In this document: positions 1-64,000 of the stretch, in pieces
Layout of the letters: the number at the start of each line of letters is the position of its first letter
Numbering within the stretch: position 1 is the stretch's first letter
Source: Cacajao melanocephalus
Taxonomy: Eukaryota; Chordata; Mammalia; Primates; Pitheciidae
NCBI GenBank assembly: GCA_963573385.1
Contig: CAUYLG010021628.1
Location: forward strand, 1 to 64,000
Length of the DNA: 64,000 nt
Direction of reading: 5' to 3'
Notes under the pieces: generated by a model
Seen by the model: the letters and a program-made list of their open reading frames with translations, nothing else
The model's database searches: none
What the model was told of the DNA's origin: nothing
Position numbers and translations under genes: made by a program

Positions 1-75
1 GGGTGCCCGGGGGGGGGGGGGGGGGGGGGGGCGGGGGGGGCCGGGGGGGGGCGCGGGGCGGGGGGGGCGGGGGGT
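1..75 (+). repeat. G-homopolymer-rich tract
   Basis: Almost pure G with isolated C, A and T bases. It could form G-quadruplexes, but a near-homopolymer at the very edge of a sequence is also a typical place for base-calling or assembly error. No coding meaning; the glycine-rich frame through it is an artefact. Confidence 0.8.
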
Positions 76-1774
76 GCAGCGTGGTCCTGCTGTGTAGCCT
101 GGAGGACAGGAGGTGCCTACATCCTGCCATATTGTGGTCCAGCTCTGTGGCCCAGGAGGGCCCAGCTGCCCAGCCAGACGAGGTGGGCTGGGGCCATTGC
201 ACCTTCCTCCCACTTCTGCCCCCGCTGAGATTCTCTCAGCCCTGACAGGCCTGGGTCTGAGTGGAAGGGCTTCATCCAAAGCTCTGCTGCACAGATGTCT
301 GGGTGACGTCTTTGCAGGAGCTAAGAGTGGCGGGCATGGTCCCGGAGCAGGGTCCTGGAAGGCCCCCACGCCATGCGCTGTGGCTTCCCGACTGTGACAC
401 ACTGGGGGTACCTCCAGGTAGGACGGGCACCCTACCTGCCTCCAGCCAGGCAGAGGCCCAGGACCTCAGTTTCCCCAGCCATAAGAGGGGAGGGTGAGCC
501 CCCAGGGGAGCGCAGAGGGTCCCGCATGTGATTATCTTTAGCACAGGCCTGTGACTCAGAGGCCGGGACCCGCCTCTTCCTGTGTCACCCTTAGGGCCCT
601 CAAGTTTCTATCTTGACATCGGGGAAAGAAAGTCGTGTGGCTGCTCTGCTTGGTTTTACTTCTGGGTGGAAACTGGCCCCTCCCTGCTTCCTGTGTGGCG
701 AGGGGTGAGCAGGGTGAGCCCTTGGCTGCTGGCAGCAGTGGCTGGGGGAGCTCCTCTCTTCCCATCTCAGCAACCACCCTTGTGGGGCAGGTGTCTAGGC
801 TGGACAGGGCTCTGCATTCATGTCTGGGGCTCCCAGAACTCAGAAACACATGCCTAAATCAGAAAGTAGATTTAGAGCAACAGAAATCTACTTTCTCCCT
901 GGTCTGGAGGCTGGAGGTTGGAGGCTGCTTCTCACGAGGCCTCTCTGGGGCGTGTCCTCACATGGTGGGTCCTGTGTGCCCATCTGTGTCCTAATTCCCC
1001 TTACTAAGGGCGCCTGGCACATTGGTTGGAGGCCACCTTGCTACTGTGTGGCCTCATCTTAACTAAACTGCAACCACGATATTTCCAAATCAAGGCACAC
1101 TCAGGCCCTGGGGGCAGGTCTCCCTGTAGGATGGGGGTGCAGTTCAGCTGGTGGCAGCCTCAGAAACACCTGGAATGGCCAACAGGGACGGGGCCGGGGG
1201 CTGAGTGGCAGGTACAGGGCTGTGAGCACCACTCTGGCTATTTTCCCCGTAATAAAAAGGGAAAAAACCCACCTGTGTGAGCCACTCATCCACGGTATAG
1301 AAGCAAAGCCAGGGCCCTGGGGGGTCACTTTCCCGAGAGGCAAAGCCTCCAGGAAGGGTGTTGACGGTGTCCTGAAATCCATGCAGCAGAAGCCGGCTGA
1401 ACTTGGGCAGAAGGCACACTCAGGGACGGATACTCAGGGACAGACATAGGGCTGCGTCTGCACCAGGGCAGGGCTGCAGACCCCATGGGTGCCCTGCCCT
1501 GAGGGCTGTTGGCAGGTGTGGTTGTCAAAGCCATCCCTGGCACCTGCCTCTTGTCCACAGGCCCCTGGCTTCCACACTATAGCCTGGGGTCCTCCTGTGG
1601 CTGCAAGAGGCTGCTCTGTGACCCTCGGGTTACAGACAGGACGCTGGGTGCTGGCGGCAATGCCTCTGCGGTCACACAGCCAGAGCAACTCAGGCGGCTG
1701 CCTGGCATCCCCAAAAAGACGTGTTCAAGTCGTAACCCGCAGCACCTGTGAAGGTGAACTTACTTGGAACTAGG

Positions 1775-2070
1775 GGCAGGACACGAGGCTCATGCCTGTA
1801 ATCTCAGCTCTGTAGGAGGCCCAGGTGGGAGGACTGCTTGACCCTAGGAGTTCCAGACCAGCCTGGGCAACATACTAAGCTCTCGTCTCTACAAAAAATT
1901 TAAAAATTTGCCAAGCTGTAGTGGTGCACGCCTCTAGTCCCAGCTGCTCGGGAGGCTGAGGCAGGAGGATCCTAGAGTGCCGGAGTTAGAGGCTGCAGTG
2001 AGCTATGATCGCACTGCTGCACCCCAGCCTGGAAGACACAGTGAGACCCGTCTCTAAAAGAAAGAAAAGA
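1775..2070 (+). mobile_element. Alu (J-like)
   Basis: Two-armed Alu with many substitutions, an AluJ-type 'gagctatgatcgcactgctgcacc' style right arm and a short tail of A and G. First of six Alus in the same direction. Confidence 0.85.
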
Positions 2071-2080
2071 AATAGGATCA

Positions 2081-2392
<312 letters not shown>

Positions 2393-2428
2393 AGGATCTT
2401 TGCAGATGACTTCAGGTTAAGATAAGGT

Positions 2429-2787
<359 letters not shown>

Positions 2788-2848
2788 CTAAACCCTAGAT
2801 GAGCCAGCCTCCCTAACCATCACAGAGGTGCACATGAAAAGGAGGGGT

Positions 2849-3818
<970 letters not shown>

Positions 3819-4030
3819 GCTGGCAGGCACCCTACTCAGCTCTCTGAGAAGCGTGGGTACCTGGGTGACCGTGTCCTCTGAGAAGCGTGGGTACCTGATA
3901 GCCGTGTCCAGTGCCCGGGAGGCTGACCCCTCAGTTCTTTTGGGGTCAGCGGCCCAGAGAGCAGCGTGTGTGCGGGGTCGGGGTCGGAGGCTGCCTCAGC
4001 CCAGTGGCTCAGTCTGTCCTCTCCCGGCAG

Positions 4031-24225
<20,195 letters not shown>

Positions 24226-24673
24226 CGGTGTGGTCGGAGGCCCATGGACACTGGACTCATTGTGGCCGGACAGAGGGGACCTGTGGACGGGGGGTCCGGC
24301 GTCCTGAGGCCACCCGGCTCTGTCTGCTCCTCAGGGCAGCCCAGGCGTGGCCAGGTAGGGCCCAAGCCGCAGCCTCTGGGACGCTTCTCTAGAACCTCAC
24401 GGCAGGTGGCCGGGCCCTGGGCCTGACCTCTGACCCCATCATGCTGCTGCTGACCACACCCCAACCCGCCCCCGACCTGCCCTGGGGTCCCCCTTCCTCC
24501 AGGACCCAGTCTGGCTCCCAAGGTCCGATGAAGCCCCCAGGAGCTGCCCACCGTGGCTGAGGGAGCTTCAGGCCTCAGCGCAGAGCCCTGCCCGGGGTGG
24601 CACAGTGGGCGGCTGTCGGCCACTGGGGACTGGGCCCTGCTCGCATGCCGCCCCACCCCTCCCCCACCTCCAC

Positions 24674-24710
24674 GAGTATTTATTGAGCGCCTATTGTGTG
24701 TCACGGGGCC
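24674..24710 (-). repeat. MIR fragment in ADAP1 3'UTR
   Basis: tatttattgagcgcctattg matches the complement of the MIR 3' end; the rest of the element is too diverged to delimit. Confidence 0.5.
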
Positions 24711-25240
24711 ATGGGGGTTGCTGGGTGGAGGGGGCAGTCTCTGCACAGGTCCCGGCCCCTCCCTGGGCTATAGCCCCCCACCCTGTGCTCCTGGTCCCAG
24801 GGCTGGAGGGGCCACCAGGCTGCCATTCCCCCCTCTTGGCCTCTGTGTGCCCAGCACAGTGCTTGCCAACAAACAGTAGGGCTTGAGGCATTGAGGACCA
24901 TGGCCTGGGCCGCAGTGAGGCCACCAGAGGCAGGAGTGGCCTGGTGGCCCCCAGCCTCCCCCTCCTGGGAGGCCGGGCACTGTCGAGCTTACTGCTGGCA
25001 GCCCGGCCGTGTATTTATTATTTCTCACCTGATCTCCTTCCCATAAAAGCAGGCCAGGCTCTAGGGCTCCTCTTGTGTGGAGCGTGCAGGTGGGGGAGGC
25101 GTCTGCAGGTCAGCTGGGGGCCCAGCCCTCTCCTAGTCTTGCCTGGCTGAGCTGTGTTCCAGGGGCGCCCTGGACAAGCCCTCAGAGCCTGGGAGGGGGT
25201 TCCCGAGGCCGGGCATCCGCCACCCCGTGTTGCATCCTGG

Positions 25241-25246
25241 AATAAA
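25241..25246 (+). terminator. ADAP1: ADAP1 poly(A) signal
   Basis: Canonical AATAAA followed 10-20 bases later by a plausible cleavage site and a GTGTGTT-rich downstream element. Confidence 0.85.
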
Positions 25247-25262
25247 GTGTGGCTCTGGCATG

Positions 25263-26704
25263 GTTCCAGCTGTGTGTTCGAGGATGGAGTGGGGAGGAGG
25301 TGGCGCTGGGAACACATGGCCCTGCCCCTGTGGCTTCAGAAGAAACCGTCCACTCCCAGGGACCTAATGGGACCCTCGCTCCCTGTGGCCGAGTCCAGGT
25401 TGGAGGGAGGGAGGATGCAGTGTCTGAGCTGGTGAATGCCATGTTCCTTGTGCAGGGGAGATGGCCCCCACCCGAGGCACTCCCCAGCACTCCTTCCCCA
25501 GCTGCCTCCATCATCTCAGGCTCCCCAGGCAGTTCCTGGGCAGAGCCCACAGCCTGAAAGATGATAAGACCAGCTCAGCATGAAGGAGAGTGGAGGGGAT
25601 GTAGCCCAGGTAGTGGGTCCCTAGCATCGGCCAGGCCCCCATGCTGGGCCTCTCAGCCCCCACACAGAACATGAAGACCTGGGGTCCAGGGACAGGGTAG
25701 ACATCTCCCAACCCCAGCCTAGGGGTCCCAAAGGCAGTTGTGCTGCTAAGATGTGGGCGAGGTACCCCCCACCTGGAGCTGAGACCCCGGGCAAGTCCCC
25801 CACAGACTCGCCAGGCACCACAGTCCAAACCCGGAGGTGAGAGGACTGGGCCTGGGTTAGGGAGAGCCCTGGGCTGCGCTGGAGGCACCCCCTGGGGGAA
25901 ACCAGCAGTGACCACGGCCCCCCCAGAAGTGTGGAAGTGTGGATGCACGTGCGATGTGTGTACATGTGTGTCCACATGTGCGCTGAGGACTGTTAATTTT
26001 TAAAGACCACAGAACAACTTTCTAACGGGGGGAAGGCATTTTTCAAACCAGGTGAGAGATGTGCACTCACAGGAGGTGGGGCCAGGCAGGGGCCGTTCCC
26101 TGTCCACACCCACTTCCCCATCTGGCCACAGCTGTAGGAAGGGCATCCCCTGGCTGACAACATTCACAGCAGGTACAGGGATGCATGGTGACTCCACTGG
26201 GACGTCCTGGGGCAGGTAGGGGTGGATGCTGCAGCGCCGGCTAAGCGCAGGCCATGGGGCCACCTGCAGGGTTCTGGCAGCTGTTCCTGCCATCTCACAG
26301 CAAGCCTGAGTGACATCACGCACACAATCCTTAGTCACTCTGGATCAAACTCGCTGCTCAAAGCCAGTGCCACACAGGAGGGATGGGTACCCCGCCAGCA
26401 CCCGGGGCAGGTAGGGGCTCCATGCTGCCACCTCCCCTGCAGCCCACAGGTCTGCTCTTGCAGGCTCTGATACCCAGACCTGGTGGATCTGACTTTTATA
26501 AACTTCAATGAAATCATACAACTATACTTACTTCTAAAATCACAGCTGAGTGAACACGAGGCTTCCTGACGGATCTCCGCTCTGTCCACACACGGGCAGT
26601 CTGGCCACAGGGCATGCCTTCTCTGGGGGCTCCCAGGCACAGCCCTGAGCGCAGAGGCCCCCACACCCACGGTGGGTGCCCGAGAAAGGAACGGCGTCGC
26701 ACAG
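25263..26704. other. Intergenic interval between convergent ADAP1 and GET4
   Basis: About 1.4 kb of mostly unique sequence between the ADAP1 poly(A) site and the distal GET4 poly(A) site. I see no exon, RNA gene or named repeat in it. Confidence 0.7.
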
Positions 26705-26718
26705 CCCGGTAGAAAGGG

Positions 26719-26724
26719 TTTATT
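26719..26724 (-). terminator. GET4: GET4 distal poly(A) signal (candidate)
   Basis: TTTATT on plus, AATAAA on minus, in the context cataaataaaccc, followed by a GT-containing downstream region. Confidence 0.6.
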
Positions 26725-27443
26725 TATGCGCAACGGTTCACACAAGCCTTCCTTAAATTCCACTTTACAGTAAATAAAGCTGTGCATTTCCCCTTCCCAT
26801 GCACAACTGCGTATCGATCTACAACTGTCATTGAATTGTGAAAAAATAGAGCGTCTCCCCTTTTGTCATTGTTCTGGCAACATCTGGAAAAGCATCCACG
26901 ATAGAGAACAGAGCTGCTCACTCCTGGACTGGTTATTTGGTTAAAACCTAAAACGTTAGGTCAAAGGAATCAATCAATCACCCAATACAAATAAATATTG
27001 CATTATGAAAGAGATGGGCAGAGTCCCATGGTATCCCTTTTTAAAGCGGCATTCCAGCACAGCAGCATGGCTCTCACAGAGACCAGCAGGGCGCAGCTCC
27101 AGGATGCCACATGGGCACCGTCCCACCGCACGTGTCCCTCCACCGAGCGTGAGGATGTGGCGCAGGGCACATGCGCTCCATCTGTGACGGGGACCAGTTC
27201 GCCGTGACTGCAGTGACCTGTGTTCAGAAACAGCCGCACGCATCTGCAGACCACGCAGGGTCCAGCTGGGTTCTCATGTGTGAGGGCCAGCACCTGCTTT
27301 GGCGGCCACAGCTGCTCTGGACGCCAAGCAAGGAGCGCAATGTGCCAGGTCCCTGAGGACGGGCCTCCTGTGCTGCCCCTCAGCCCTCCCGAAAGGACCC
27401 AGAACAAAGGAGTGGGAGAGGGGACGCCGCATAAGGCCTGTGC

Positions 27444-27449
27444 TTTATT
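27444..27449 (-). terminator. GET4: GET4 proximal poly(A) signal (candidate)
   Basis: AATAAA on the minus strand in the context cccacaataaagcacagg, 240 bases after the stop codon. Confidence 0.6.
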
Positions 27450-27690
27450 GTGGGTCAATCTCAGGGGACGCGGCGGCCAGCAGGGGCAAGGCCCCACGCT
27501 CGGGTCCCAGCAGCATAGCAACAGGCAGCCGCGCCACCCTGAGCCGCCGCACAAACAGACACGCGCTGGCACGCGGCCACTGCCAGCCTCAAGGCCAGGA
27601 GCCCCCGGGGCCAGGAGCCACCCGGGACTCGCCTCCGAAATGTCCCTCGAGCCGCTGTTGACCATGGTGTCTCCATGTGGCCCGGCCAAT

Positions 27691-45584
<17,894 letters not shown>

Positions 45585-45718
45585 GGGGCCGGCGCTCCGC
45601 GAAGGGCTGACGCTGTCGCAGGCGCGGTCGGCAGCGCCTCCTGTCTTCCGCCCGACGCCCTTCTACGGTGGCCCGCGAGGAGTCGCGCGCAGTCGGGGGC
45701 GGGCACGCCGGCTGGCGG

Positions 45719-45803
45719 CACATGATCCGGGGCGGGGTCGTAGGCGACACGTGACTCGGGGCGGGGCTGCAGGCAACACGTGACCCGGGGCCGGGCACGT
45801 GAC
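45719..45803 (-). promoter_or_regulatory. GET4: Tandem E-box array in GET4 promoter
   Basis: CACGTGAC occurs at 45748-45755, 45777-45784 and 45796-45803, with a decayed copy CACATGAT at 45719. The spacing is 29, 29 and 19 bp, with GGGGCGGGG (Sp1-like) between. The core CACGTG is bound by USF, MYC/MAX and TFE/MITF family factors; occupancy is inference. Confidence 0.8.
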
Positions 45804-45903
45804 TCGGAGCCGGGACTGGCTCGCGTCACAATGGCGAGTGTCACGGAACTGCCCGGTGGGGCGCGGCGGGGAAACTGAGGCGGCCGCGGCTGTCCCCGGG
45901 CAG

Positions 45904-47149
<1,246 letters not shown>

Positions 47150-48662
47150 CTTTAAAAATTAAAACTCTTTATTTAAACTTCTTAATAGCATCTTTTCAAT
47201 TTGGTGGCAGCAGCAGAAGCACTACCAAAGACAGATATTTTGAAAAGCATTTACAAAAATACATTGCACAAAGTCCTATCTTGCATCTTTAAAAATAAAT
47301 ATTCAAAATATTTCCACCCCAAATCCCAAATCAGTTTTATATAGGAAATTTTGATTTATATATGTAACCTGTAACATATGAAACATCTGTACATTTTATC
47401 CACCTTAACTGCATAGTTCCAATTCTAAGGAGAGTGAAAAACACGTTGATTGATGTATTAATAGTTTCGTGTATTTGAGGACTGTTGTGCAATATACAGA
47501 AAGCCAGTCAGCACCATCGTTTTGTCTTTTTCTGAAAACAACATTTATGGTACACTGAAAACTGTCTTAACCCAACAAAACTTAAATAATTCTTAAGACG
47601 TCTGTAACACTTTAAGTGCCTTGCAGATATCTCATTTATAAAGTCTGCTTAGTAAAATAGTCTAAATATTAAATATTATAACCAAAAAGAATCCCACAAG
47701 AATGATGTGAGAATGGAGACAGCTGTGATAAAAGGCAAATTCCAGCCAGAGCCAGTAAGAAGTGCTGCTGAAGGAAAAACGATCATCCTGAAATGTAATG
47801 GTTTCATGACTCTGATCACCACCAGTGAAAGAGAAAGGCTCAGGGCATCTCAGTGCTCCCTATTCAGCAAAACTCAAAACAAGCCCTGAAGACACCCAAG
47901 ATGAGATTTCTGGGTTCCTCTTTACTGTGAATCCCCATAGGAAAAGCCTGAGACTGGAGAACCCCCATTTGGGTGTTTGCTTAGATCCAAACCAGCCCCT
48001 TTCAAGTCAGACTCACTTCAGCCTACGAGGAGAACAAAACCCTCCTATATTCCTCCATGGCTATTGGTACAGCGAGTCCTGACTGGAAACCTATCTCAGA
48101 AACAAAGCAGAAAAACACATTTTAGTCATTTCCCCATCTGGAAACTTAGTACCTACTGGTTCTGAATAAAGGAAAATCCCGGCTTGAAGGAAAGGGGTTT
48201 AGAACTCTGAAAATTTGGTGACATTGTTTCTCCCTGAAAGAAATGTGTGTTGGATTTAACAGATTAAATATATCTGCCCTCCAAAAGTCCTTTAGAAGAG
48301 CCAGTGCAAAGCGGAAGACCAAAGTGTCAAGAACATGCCAGACACTCAGCTTCATCTGCTTTGCTCCTGATGTCAAGGAAATGCAAATACAAAGAGCTTC
48401 CCATTCAAAACAAGGCATGTCTGAGAACCACGTGTTCAACACACTTCCACTGCTGCAACCCCTCTGCACCTGTGGAGTCAGGGAGCACCCAACATGTGGC
48501 GTCCGGGCGCCCTTCACACGCTCACATCCTCTGGCTGGCAGCCACATTTATTTAAGGGGTGACACGGTCCCATCATTGTATATGCTCTTGTCCACGAAGG
48601 AGTCCAGTGTTTCAGGCTATCCCAGTATATACAAAAATGTACAAAAATAATGTGTAGTGTCT
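47150..48662 (-). other. SUN1: SUN1 3'UTR
   Basis: About 1.5 kb, AT-rich towards its end, from the stop codon at 48663 to the AATAAA at 47173-47168 (minus). Bases 47740-47857 resemble a segment of an upstream SUN1 intron (see findings). No Alu is present. Confidence 0.8.
47168..47173 (-). terminator. SUN1: SUN1 poly(A) signal
   Basis: AATAAA on the minus strand (aagtttaaataaagag). Inferred cleavage is near 47150. Confidence 0.75.
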
Positions 48663-62482
<13,820 letters not shown>

Positions 62483-62757
62483 CTAACAGTGAGAATACGG
62501 GTCACGCACCACAAGCCGCCCAGCCCAGCCTAAACACTTCCCACACTACACACAGGCTGAAGGAAACCCGATCCCACTCCTGGGTGTCACAACTGTACAG
62601 ATGTCATCCTGTGCCACAATAACATGGAAACTTAATGCCAGTTTCAAATAAAAATCCCAGAGAGGTCTTAATCTGCATCAAGTATGTAACATAAAAGTAT
62701 ACACAGCACACAAGTAGACTATCTACAAAAATGCCACTAGCAGTGTTTATCTTCTTA

Positions 62758-63110
<353 letters not shown>

Positions 63111-63165
63111 CCCTGTATTTCCTTAAAATTATTTAAAAATAAGACTCCAGAAATGAGACAGTATT

Positions 63166-63230
63166 GTCTACAGCCATACCACCCTGAAAGCAAAGCAGGG
63201 TTGGACCTGGTTACTACTTGGATGGGAGAA
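63166..63230 (+). pseudogene. 5S rRNA pseudogene, internally deleted
   Basis: gtctacagccataccaccct matches the 5' end of 5S rRNA, then about 25 bases are missing (the CGCGCCCGATC..TCTCGG part), then agcaaagcagggttggacct and ggttactacttggatgggag match the middle. The last third is absent. The promoter boxes are partly kept but mutated, so I expect no function. Confidence 0.88.
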
Positions 63231-64000
63231 ATGAGACGATATTTATCAGTAATCATCATAAAGCTGAATCTAAATTTTCATGCTGATTGAACAAATAATT
63301 GCACTAAAAATACATGGCCTTGGGGTTTTATAATTCAACTTCATGAGGTACTGTATATTATAACATACAGTAATATATTTACATTTATAGGTACACATAG
63401 TTGTTGAGATACTAACAATTCATATCTCAAAAAGCTCACTCCCAGATAAACACTTTAGGATTGACATATTCGTGTATTAAAGCAACTTGTTACTGAAATA
63501 AAGGCTTTGGAAGCAGAGAAAACTGTGCTCCAGCACTCACACCCGTCCTCAGAAGAGGCACACGGGGCACAGGGGGAGGATGGACCCTCCTGAGAGCAGA
63601 CACGAGGACCCTGGGAAAGCACAACCGAGCCAAGCCTGATGAATCTACAAGCGGGGAGGACCGCAGGGAGTACATGCTGTGCATGAAACTAAGGAAGACA
63701 AAGTGCCAGTGGAGGGCCGGCACAGAGCCCACCATGACTCCCACCATGAAGCAGGCTGTGATGTGGGCCATCGACCTATTCCCTGAGGGTGGCCCTGCAA
63801 GGACACCAGACTTGAAGATTTCGGGGCAGCACCTTTGAGAATGCTGAACTACAGAGGTCCAGGCCGCATGGAGGGGGAGGTGGCAAGCCCCTGAGGACCC
63901 CTCTGTCTTCATGTGACCCAGCAGGACACCCAGCAGGAGTGTGTCTGTTGGCCACAAACCTCAGGGCCTTCAAGTGACACTTGGTGGAGGCAAGGCCCCG

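Larger units (their letters stand above)
24226..25262 (+). other. ADAP1: ADAP1 3'UTR
   Basis: About 1 kb, GC-rich, ending after the AATAAA at 25241. It contains a MIR-like piece near 24675 and an AU-rich tgtatttattatttc at about 25010. The extent is inferred from the poly(A) signal. Confidence 0.8.
26705..27690 (-). other. GET4: GET4 3'UTR
   Basis: Follows the stop at 27691. Two AATAAA signals (read on the minus strand) would give a 3'UTR of about 260 bases or about 985 bases. The AT-rich stretch 26730-27010 looks like the distal UTR. Which site dominates cannot be told from sequence. Confidence 0.7.

Noticed and set aside
63490..63957. 155-codon minus-strand ORF as a SUN1 exon or retrogene
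   Set aside because: Does not match SUN1 or any protein I know, and lacks convincing splice signals.

Overview
The window is nuclear genomic DNA from a primate, most likely a catarrhine (Old World monkey or ape). It holds about 30 Alu elements of J and S type, L1 fragments, MIR pieces and one MaLR-type LTR. The spliced exons spell three genes of the conserved SUN1-GET4-ADAP1 block, which in human lies on 7p22.3. The window runs in the opposite sense to the usual human map, so ADAP1 is on the plus strand and GET4 and SUN1 are on the minus strand. Several GET4 residues differ from the human protein as I remember it (for example MADQ for MAEQ, SKHAEA for SKHTEA, ERVAF for ERVTF), so I do not think this is the human reference; the species is not resolved.

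Layout. Positions 1-25260 carry the 3' two thirds of ADAP1: eight coding exons from residue L103 to the stop at 24223-24225, then a 3'UTR ending at an AATAAA at 25241. The 5' exons (ArfGAP domain) lie left of the window. Positions 25260-26705 are intergenic. GET4 is complete on the minus strand: start codon at 45584, nine coding exons, stop at 27691, two possible poly(A) sites (about 27428 and 26705), and a CpG-rich promoter at 45585-45850. Positions 45850-47150 separate GET4 from SUN1. From 64000 down to about 47150 lie the last eight coding exons I can see of SUN1 (end of the lumenal coiled coil and the whole SUN domain) and its 3'UTR. All exon-exon joins were checked for GT/AG signals and reading phase. 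They give 272 residues of ADAP1 (matching a 374-residue protein), 327 residues of GET4 and 237 codons of SUN1 including the stop.

Roles. ADAP1 is a PI(3,4,5)P3-binding Arf regulator, GET4 is the BAG6-complex adaptor for tail-anchored membrane proteins, and SUN1 is an inner nuclear membrane LINC protein. They are neighbours, not an operon or pathway. ADAP1 and GET4 are convergent; SUN1 and GET4 are head-to-tail.

The unusual material is non-coding. One GET4 intron is almost entirely a 2.5-kb minisatellite of about 48-51 bp units. The GET4 promoter carries a 29-bp tandem repeat that multiplies a CACGTGAC E-box. A SUN1 intron contains a 90-bp inverted repeat with about 97% identity and, between its arms, a perfect 12-bp-stem hairpin. 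A diverged segment in that intron resembles part of the SUN1 3'UTR. There is also a deleted 5S rRNA pseudogene, an L1 split by two Alus, an Alu-in-Alu insertion and a 16.8-kb Alu-free interval. I found no previously undescribed gene system; most long ORFs in the window are products of repeats or GC-rich sequence.
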